In this document: positions 55,198-64,000 of the stretch, piece by piece
Numbering within the stretch: the stretch's first letter is position 1
Layout of the letters: every line of letters begins with the position of its first letter
Source of the DNA: Prostheceraeus crozeri
Taxonomy: Eukaryota; Platyhelminthes; Polycladida; Euryleptidae
Direction: 5' to 3'
Length of the DNA: 64,000 nt
Assembly: GCA_907163375.1 (NCBI GenBank)
Contig: CAJQUW010015394.1
Location: forward strand, 124,001 to 188,000
Notes under the pieces: model-generated
Told to the model about the DNA's origin: nothing
Database searches by the model: none
The model's input: only the letters and a program-made list of their open reading frames with translations
Translations under genes and position numbers: made by a program

Positions 55198-57019
55198 CTA
55201 AAAGAAAAGATACAATGAACGATACAATTTCTTGCAGTGATTCATGAGAATATATAAACTTTGTTCTCAAATATTTGCAAGCCCGTAGCAAACAGAAATC
55301 TAGCGTCTCAGTATGGAGACCAATAAAGTCACTTCATAGGAGAAGACATTAAAAAATGAGTGCTCTTAAAAAATATCAAACGATATCGGCACGAAATGCA
55401 TTTAGACCGAAATCTTCCATGATAACATTGGTGGACTCTTTTTTGAAGGGTGCACGTTGAGGGTTTAATGAGATTATTGATTAAGTGTTGCCGTTGACTC
55501 CATTCACGAACTGTTTGTATACAATTTAATAATCAAAGTGCAGTTTTCTGCTTTGTTACCGAACAACAACCGAGTTCATGTTTCAAAAGCGATGATTGTG
55601 GATTAGTCAATCAATCAAATGTGATAGTTATATTTTTGGGGTTTGACGCTTTCTAAGATTGACACAGGGCGTTCGTATAGACTCGCTTAAAAACAAATGG
55701 TGCTTCATAAAAGGTGTCCGAATGTTCCCACTACCAGTAATACACTGGATTCAAATTGGGAGATTTTGGAGGTCACGGATGTGGAAAAATATGGCTGATG
55801 GCTGTTTACCTAGATTTTCACTCGAATCTTCATGTTGTATTTGCCACATTCCAATTTGACGAAAAGTGATGTCAATGGCAACAAAATTGCAAAGGATGTT
55901 TCAGATACAACTGCATCACCTTTATCCACGGTTGAGACCAAAATGCAAGCCAAATACAAGCTTTCTGACTAATTGATATCGAGATTGAGACATAAGTGTA
56001 TGTTAAACTTACACTTACGTAAAACATTCATGATTATTAAGATTGAAATATGTATTGGTATCAATTATTCAATGTATCAATGCCATCGTGTCAATAAAGT
56101 GAATACTTACATCAAATTATCTAACAGTCAAACACTGAAGATTACGCCCGTGCCAAAAAATGTTGAGTTCTCTGCAAGTCATCCAGTGCTGAAAGCAGAT
56201 TCTTCATGCCGGGAGAGCAGATTATTTATACCGGGCTGTTGCTCGACAATTTGGTGATGGTCTTTCAAACACTTTGAGAAAATTATCGGCTAAAAACAGC
56301 AGCGCATACAAGCTGTTGCCAAAAAAGACCCCAAACAGCTGCCAGGGTCGATAGACCGGTACTTCTATTCTCCCCCCCCCACATTTTCCAAGTTTACCAA
56401 AATCATCAAATTTCGCCGAAGTTAGTCACATTGGATTTAGAATAGACTTGATCTGTCACTGAGTGATAGTGCAACACCACTGAAGTCTTACTTGGACCCT
56501 GGGATGAAGGATTGGTACCTTGGATACTCAGTTAGAATACAAGAAGATACAGCTGTAAATGTGATCATGAACTTCGTGGAATTGTTGTTTACAGTGAACG
56601 ACAAGGACAGTGCTGTAAATTTTCAATAAACCAGATGAATTTTACACTCTCAACGCTTTTGCGACGTTAGTGAGAATGCATATTGGAGCAGAGAGATCAT
56701 TGACGATTCAACACTCGAGGGTGTCAAAAACAAAAATGTGGGGTTGGCAAGAATAGAAGTGTCGTAAATTGTATTAGCCATCACGATCAACGGATATGAA
56801 CCTCGGCAGATGAAAAAATCACATCCAGAGTCACCCAAAATTTTACGACGTTTGACTACTGTAACAAAATTCCACTGACAATTTAAGGCGACTCATCTTG
56901 AATATGCCACGACGAGTGAACAGTCTTCCTCTTGTTCATGGAGTTTGCACTCACTAGTAGCATTTTTCAATAGATCACTTGCATTACATCACAAACTGAA
57001 TTTATTTTGAAATTTGTCC
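55198..57019. other. sequence upstream of the first visible host exon
   Basis: No exon could be phased to the chain. A run of C lies near 56372-56380. Scattered protein-like words on both strands at 56450-56840 hint at an old transposon but were not assigned. Confidence 0.35.
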
Positions 57020-57027
57020 TTTTAAGG

Positions 57028-58925
57028 CAGGCACGCGGGAACGATTTTTTGGTAGGGGGCTAAAATTTTAGGTGTTGCAGAACGAATTTTTAGGGGGTTA
57101 ACGGATGCATACTACTCGCCCTGGCGGAAACTGTATTCGTCTTGGATGAAGCGCAGATATATGGTCACTAGTTTTCAGTTTTCTGCATTCAAGCAGAATC
57201 TTGCTATTAGTATTTTGGGTCAGTTTTTTATCACCATGGCGTCCCGGAATCATATGTTTGCGTCATCGCTATCATAAGTTAAACAGCAAATGAGGGTCTG
57301 ATTCTCCAAAATAAAAAACATGCATTTTATAACAATATGTATGTAAATCCACATTTTATTACACCACCAGGCCTACAGATGTCAATTTTGATTTTATCGT
57401 AGCCGGGATTTATTTTTCCGCCAATCCATGCGTTTTGGCAATTTTAAAAATTTTTCTGTCGATATACTACTATGCTGTTGGAATCAGAAGACAAGTTATT
57501 CTGGCTGTATTTTTTGTGAAATAGTGGCAGGCTAGACGACCAATGATCTGATTTTGTGAATATCGAAGTTGGACTCTAAGCATCACACTTTTAAAAGCTT
57601 TTGCTGAAAAAATGTAGGCCTAAACATATTGATGAGACTCAGTAAGTTTTTGAGTATAGCATCTGAATGAAATCAGATTGCTCGAGTCGCACTGAAGTCA
57701 TTGAAGTGCAAGTGAAAAGTTGTGTATAGAATTCAAATTTCTAAAATTTAGGAAATTGCTTTTGAATTGCTCCTCCCCTTCATTTTTCGCCACTTCAACG
57801 TTAGCGCGGCACCGGATGTAGATTTTAAATACTGATGGTACGAGTCGTTGACCTCGATCAAATGCTTTGAAATAGTAAAAAAGAATTCCATTTCATTTTT
57901 TGCCACTACATCGTACAGCGAGGTATCGAGTATATATTTTAATTGCTGATGGCAAGAATCGTTGACTTAGGTCAGATCTTGTGATATAGTAAAAATTTGT
58001 AGTATTTCTGATATAGGCCTACTGTAAAGTACTAAAAGTTGGAAAATCATCAACTTACAAAAAATACCAATTTTTTTTAAAAAATGCCGGTTCAAATTTG
58101 CATTACTGATTCATGACGCTTCTGTCGTAGCTAGCTGTGCTGACCACTGATAATAATGTGTTTCTTTACAAAAAGTGACTTATATGCACTGAATCCTTAC
58201 TTGCTTTTCGCCGTTGAGGAATAATTAATTGCATTTTCAATTACCTAGAGATCTGCAAGTTCTTGGAATCATGTATAGCAGACTTTAAACAGATCCTTCT
58301 GACTTCACAATTTAGCTGCAATCTTGCTATGGCTACACAAGCAGTAAAACCCAAAACGACAAACCGGGTGATTGACTGTGTCACCGAATGATGTCCTTGA
58401 CCCAGTGACTTCATCGCTGGTACTTTTAATTTTGTTTTTATTCAGCAAGCGATTTTCTTAGACTTTCAGAGTGCAAAAATGATTTTACCAGCTAATAAGC
58501 TCCATTGCTGAAATCCATCCTCGAAGACAAAATTTCATTGACGAACAGGGCTTCGAGAACTGCCGCAACCAACAAGGAAGTTCCTGCAGCCCGTGAAAAA
58601 TTCACGCTCATCGCATCTCCTGCAACTGATTGAACAATCAAAATCTGTTGGGTGCTGTATCAGTGGGTGGGGCTATGCATGCTACTATCTACTTCTCTCA
58701 TGCACAATCAAGAGTCACGTGACAAGAGACATATAGGCCTAGGCCTACATGTGGATGGCAATTAAGAAATAATTATTCTAAAATGCTTTGGAAATGTTTG
58801 TTTTGCTTGATTTAGCCCACCTATGGATGAATTAGACTCTTCTGGCTGAAGGTTTTGCAGTTGATGGGAGTAGGTAAAAATTATAAGGGCTCAGCCCTGC
58901 CTAGCCCCCTGTTTCCGCGTGCCTG
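57028..58925. mobile_element. non-autonomous hAT element, 1898 bp
   Basis: Ends CAGGCACGCGG and CCGCGTGCCTG lie between two copies of ttttaagg (57020-57027 and 58926-58933). Inside each end is a further inverted block (gggggcta and tagccccc). No transposase frame of any length was found, so it is a long non-autonomous copy. Confidence 0.92.
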
Positions 58926-58933
58926 TTTTAAGG

Positions 58934-60004
58934 GTTATCAAAGTTTCGGATATTTTCTGTTTCAATCAAATCAATAAAATATCAAATAAAATTTGAAGTG
59001 TTTTCGCAGGGTAAATTCGGTCATTTGGAACAGCATGTAGCGGTTACTTAGAACAGTATTCAGTGTAGCAGATCAGTTTTGCGTACACTGACTATTGATC
59101 AGAAGGGTAATATTGTTGCAATTGCTAAAAATCATTATTTGAATAATTGATGAAATCGAAGTGCTGTCGAATGCTGACATATTGTGCTGCTGTCCTAATC
59201 CTAGCGTCATTTTATGATCAAATCCATCCTTCGAGTGTCATGCGATAATTCATCAAATATTTTCACTGTCATATTCCATGTCATGAGATCTGTTCAAAGC
59301 CATTAATGTGTTGCCATATTAATGGCTCTTAATATCCCTGTTCTCTTGTTAAGAAATAAGCGCTTTGATATTTTGATATCTTCAATGTAGAATATGTGAC
59401 ATTATTAATTTGTCATATAACCGGTTCAAGATGTCGGAAATCCCATTGTTTACATTTGAATATGATCACCAATATTGACACGGCTATTCTGTTATGCTTA
59501 CGGAATTAATTAGCATAATCAAGCGCGTCGGCAAACCAAAAGACAACAAAGACTGTGGTTGATTGTCATCTGCATGCGATATGCTCAGGTTAATTTTTGC
59601 TTAACATTTCCATGTGAGTATTTCCGTTTTGTCAGATGTTGGCGAGATTCATGTTTCAAAATTTAACGATAGCATTGCGAATTAAGTGATTTTCATCATT
59701 CATCTCAGCAATCTTTGCAATAATATCGATTTCTATCCTATTTACGACAGCAAAGCAGCACTTCAGCCGTATATTGTTCAAAAGCTATCTAGTGCTCAGC
59801 TGACTCTGATCAAGTGTAGCACATTTAAGTTTTCATTTCATTCTATTTTCCTTTTATTAAAAGATATCTCTAGCCGGAGAAGAATTCTCTGTCTAATTTC
59901 CACTTCAAGAATAGCTACATTTTGACCTTGAGGAAATACAGTTTTGCATTTGATAACAAAATTCGGATGTTAATGGCTGCCTCTTTCATCTTTTAGGCTA
60001 TAAG
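58934..60004. other. sequence upstream of a candidate plus-strand exon
   Basis: AT-rich; an 79-codon frame at 59686-59925 has no domain. A long pyrimidine tract precedes 59996. Confidence 0.35.
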
Positions 60005-60174
60005 CTTATGAAGATCCAATACATACGAAAACCTGGAGGCGTCAAGTGGGAGATGATGTGCTTAGAGTGGGAGTGGCGGCAAACAATGCAGCAGGATTGA
60101 AACAGCAGGAGCAGAAGGAACGGCCGACCGTGGTCGTCGAGGAGGTGATGGCCTTCAAAGTAAAGAATGCTTAA
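60005..60174 (+). CDS. candidate terminal exon of an unidentified plus-strand gene
   Basis: After the pyrimidine tract ctgcctctttcatcttttag, and more exactly after the next AG (ctataag), an open frame reads YEDPIHTKTWRRQVGDDVLR, continues VGVAANNAAGLKQQEQKERP and ends VVVEEVMAFKVKNA with TAA at 60172. It looks like ordinary cytosolic protein and its GC content is higher than its surroundings. If the first AG is the acceptor, a different frame with an earlier stop results, so the boundary is uncertain. No upstream exon was found and the family is unknown. Confidence 0.4.
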
Positions 60175-63100
60175 TCAATCGCAGCTTTTCAATTAGCTGC
60201 ATGCTGATAGCATGCTGAGAATCCTGGTATTAATTTCTTCATAATGGGTCAACACATCCTGTGCTTTCCATGTGTTACATGCAGTTTCTATTTCTCATCT
60301 AGAGCTACTCCATGTATTTTTCGCCATGCATTTTGTTTATTTCATTAGTTTTAATGCCTATTTATAGAATGTGTTTGCTATAAAAAGTTGATTTACTATT
60401 AGCACTTGTAATGGAAGTAGAAAGCACACTTTTAGGAAACGACCGCACTTGAAAATTTCGCCCTGCCCGGGAATCCGATTTGAAAAACAAGCGGACAACA
60501 CCTGAACCCGGCGCATCGATTTGAAACGCAATCGAACCGTGCCGGATAAGCAAGTAGATCAAGCAAGTAGAAGCAAGTAGATAGACCACGGAAGCAAGCC
60601 AGTCGACCCGAACATGTATCAAGTAAAATGTATTAATCGATGTCAAAATGAGGTAGATGATTTACATGTCCGAAGCGCACCGCTACTTTTTCCATATGCT
60701 ACCATGAGTGCTATCCCCCTAAACCTCACTGCTGAAACTATGTAGGAAATCCGCGAAAAATCGGACGGAATGATTGAAAAAGTGAAAAAGTGAAAGTTTC
60801 GCAAATCTTCTCGCCATTTCGATTATTTTATTGTTGAGCATGGTTTCGCCTAAAATGTAGACATTCGATCCTTGATGGAAACGTATCTACAGGAAATAAT
60901 AATAGAGTAGGATCGTGAAGTACAGTTGATAATATTGGAAAATGACTTGAATATAACTTGAAAATAACTTGGAAAATGACTGAAGCCCTGCCCGGACTAT
61001 GAAGTAAGCGTCAAACCCATGCGTGGATAAAGAGTTGAAACAGTGCCCCAACTAGCGTACCCGATCAATCCCAGCTTATTTCAGTTGAAGCCATCGTGCA
61101 ATTTCAGCAGAATCTATAATTATCAAGCAATACTGCATAGTGAGTGATATTGTAGATTTAACATCTGTTTGTCGATTTGAAATTCACAGCAAATCTTGCT
61201 AGCATTTAAATTTCAGCTCGGTTTGTTTCCTAATTCTCTTAAAATGGGTTTCCTTTCTCTTACTCTAATTGTTACGGTCGTTAAGGAAAATGCTCATTTA
61301 TCACAATTTTCTCACAATTCCGCCTTGGAAATAAGGCTACATCCGTTATGGGTGAAGGTTGTTCAGTTTCGAAAAACTTTGTCCTTTATTTCAAACTAAT
61401 TTCAGGGGACGACTTTTTCATTCGAAAAAATAAAGGCGAGCGAAAATACACTTAGACAGATAGCAATAACAACTGCTTTAGCATCAAGTCGATATCGTGT
61501 TTTTTTAGACAAGTTTGATTCAAGAATGATATTGTTTTAGTCCATCATCTTGTTTGCTAATCAGAATAAAATAATATCATTATATTAACCGTATAAATAT
61601 AAATATTTAAATTAACATATAAATTATAATAACATATTACGTTGGATTCAGACTATTGAGGCAACTGCACGAGCTGATGTTTCATATCAAAATGAGGGGG
61701 GTCGACCCGCATGAATAAGCCCGGTCTCCGTAATTTCCTGGTCAGCCCGCGCCACCGCTACCCGACAATGCCGATAATATTTAAACTTTCAAACAGCATT
61801 TGTTTTTAGCGTAGGCCCTTCTGTGGATTAAGTTTTGTGATTGCCAGTGTCGTTTCGCATGCAGCAGTCAGCTCTGCATAGAACTAAGATGAAGTATATT
61901 GAAATCAAAGCTAAAACTAAGAATGCAGCCTTAAATTGCTATCTTTTCTGACAGTGATAGTGCAGAGCTACTGAAAGTTTTCTATATCATATTCTAAACG
62001 AGCATCTGTTTGGGTGATTTGTGTGATTAATTACAGTTATGAATTCACTAAGCCAAAAAATTGAATAATCAACCAGTAATATGGTAGCAAACATTGACTG
62101 AACACTTCTTTGCGTTGGTTAGCCTGCATCGAAGTAACTGAAGTTGATATATTCAATGAAAATTTGACAATGATTATGACATAAGGGCAGAAGATATTTA
62201 GAAGTTTTAAGCATGTTTTGAAGATCATTATTAATCCTATTATTTACTTTCTCTTCAATATTTTATTATCAATAATGTACAACCAAGCATGATTATTCAT
62301 CCTATGAGCTATGAATTCAGCTTTTAAATTATTATTAGAATAAAAGCCACATGTATTTTTTAAAGCTTGCATCTCAGCTATGGCTCGAACATTCGTTCAA
62401 ATCTGTCTACGAGTGGTACAAAATCTTCTGTGCTGGCTGCAACGTTCTTTTTACTTATTTACCTACACATACCTACACATACCTACACATCTCGATCGCC
62501 AAAACCCCATTGAAAACGCTGTGGAACAGAGTAATCTGAGACTGTCCTACTATTATACGACTGGTTGTCTTAGGCAGGCATATTTTATGCAGTTCGCAAT
62601 CGTGAATTTGCCTTGGCAAAAGTGGTATAATCTGTCGAATTCAGAGGTGGAACCGGTATGCCGGTTCTGAGACCGGTGCCGATGTCTGCCCTGTCCGGCC
62701 ACGAACATGACTGACCGGCATCGGGCCGGTATGACCGTATGAGCATGACTTTCGAAATCGACCGATATTGATCGCCATAAACCAGAATGCTGAAATTCCA
62801 TAATAAGAATATATTTCTCCCGCATAATTTACAGCAAACCATGTGTAGCAGCATTCATTTTCCTGGGAATCTATCTTTATTTTCTGCTAGCGTGCTGATT
62901 CTCCAATGAATGCATCACCATGAGAACCTCGTGTCAGATTAGTGTTTATGCTTCGATTTTTTTCGAGATGTTGAGCAATTTAATGTTTTGAATATGAAAA
63001 ATAAGCCTACTTGGAAGACCGACATAAAATGCTTTTGGAAAATAGCAGTTTTTTAAGAAAGCTCAGGATTTATCTGCCAGTTTATTGAAGTTAGCAATTG

Positions 63101-64000
63101 CAGAAATGTTAAATGTTTATAAACATTTAAAAAAAGATTTTATATAAAAATAGAGACTTAAATATGCTATTAAATTTCGTTGCTACTTTTGTATAGTCAC
63201 TATATTATTTTCGCACTTTGTCAAAAGTCAACTTATTGAAGGATCTGATCTAAATTGACCGCGAGAGTGATTGCGTTCATTACTATTCTCGTCGGTTGGA
63301 AAATTGAATGCAAGAGTTATCATCACTAATTTTCTCAGTGCTGTATTCATTGAGTAGCCTATTGTGAATGCTTATTGTTGTCCAATTTTTATAGCTGCAA
63401 ATGGCTTTAGTCATTATTTTCTTTAAAAACTACATGGACCTTCATGTGCTGATGCATGAAGCTATTTACTCGATTATCTTCTTCCATGCTTGAAGATACT
63501 AAATGGGAAAAGCTACGGCTGAATCTAGGCAGGATTTATGTGCCAAAATTCTAGATAATGAAATTCTCTCATTAAAATCATTGACAGTCTATTTTAATTA
63601 AGCTTCAGAAGTTCAATTTCAAGTAACCTTTAAATAAATTGTTATCTAGACTTGCAATTACAATCGCATTTCAGAATAGGACTTCGCATATTCGTTTGTC
63701 CTTTTCGGGAGACTTTCAATACCGCATCTGAAGTAGGAAACAGCCGCGATAGAACGATATTGTTGTCAACACAAAGTTGTACCGGGACTTATGCTACAAT
63801 TTTATTTATTGTAAGTTGTTGCCGACTGTGATTTTTGCTCCTAATCTTTTTCAAATTTTTGGTAAACTGTGCTATATCCAGTTGGCCATAAAACATGGCC
63901 GCGTATTTTCTAATTCTTTTCTTTCTTGAATTAGAGACACTTCCTGTTAGAGCTGGCCAGTTGGACATCACTAAAGGCGTTGTTATTGTCAGAGATGGAT
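60175..64000. other. right end of window, no gene recognised
   Basis: AT-rich with scattered short frames. Notable only for a (acctacacat)x3 microsatellite near 62458 and a GC-rich patch at 62640-62740 built from ccggt words that resembles a hAT terminus without a partner. Confidence 0.4.
62458..62490. repeat. ten-base microsatellite, three units
   Basis: Three consecutive copies of acctacacat. Confidence 0.9.

Noticed and set aside
56105-56260. A further 5-prime exon of the host gene next to a strong GTAAGT donor (minus strand)
   Set aside because: All frames ending at the donor meet stops within a few codons of any acceptor.
62641-62740. A hAT terminus starting cagaggtggaaccgg
   Set aside because: No matching inverted end or 8-bp duplication was found nearby.
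1-64000. CRISPR array, bacterial operon, rRNA genes
   Set aside because: No regular repeat-spacer pattern, no ribosome-binding-site-led gene series and no rRNA-like conserved blocks were seen; the content is eukaryotic.

Overview
The window looks like metazoan nuclear DNA, most likely from a marine invertebrate. It is AT-rich, has intron-sized gaps with spliceosomal GT/AG sites, often contains the word taggcctac (which I associate with echinoderm and hemichordate genomes), and is packed with animal transposon families. I found no bacterial operons, rRNA genes or functional tRNA genes. The species cannot be fixed from sequence alone.

Host genes are sparse. The best supported one lies on the minus strand. 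Eight exons whose splice sites and codon phases all match run from 55197 down to 6061 and give the last 377 residues of a partly coiled-coil protein I cannot name. Its introns hold nearly every mobile element described here. Weaker host candidates are a plus-strand terminal exon at 60005-60174 and a two-frame minus-strand remnant at 22694-23001.

Mobile DNA, left to right: a decayed domain copy (28-688); a hAT element with a BED finger (7845-8624); a fold-back element (8743-9433); and a nest of Penelope-like elements (PLEs) at 11.2-20.75 kb. That nest holds a GIY-YIG remnant, element A (minus), element B (plus) and element C (minus, ORF1 plus RT/GIY-YIG ORF2), with C split by a 1067-bp hAT element. 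Next come a CR1/L2-like LINE (about 23.8-28.1 kb) split by a 713-bp hAT element; a fold-back PLE with identical 359-bp arms (28640-29870); two short solo PLE termini (31723-31859 and 40758-40889); MITEs; and a Ty3/Gypsy LTR element with clear target duplication (39517-43846). After it lie a second LINE split by piggyBac (43.85-47.52 kb), another fold-back PLE (47.7-49.05 kb), a tRNA-derived SINE (51.74-52.01 kb), a second copy of the BED-finger hAT (53144-53900) and a 1.9-kb hAT (57028-58925).

The most unusual theme is the PLE record. Several distinct PLE families sit together, and most of their termini can be folded as hammerhead ribozymes, some matching the core consensus exactly. Short fragments consisting of little more than such a terminus have moved on their own and are flanked by 12-15-bp target duplications.
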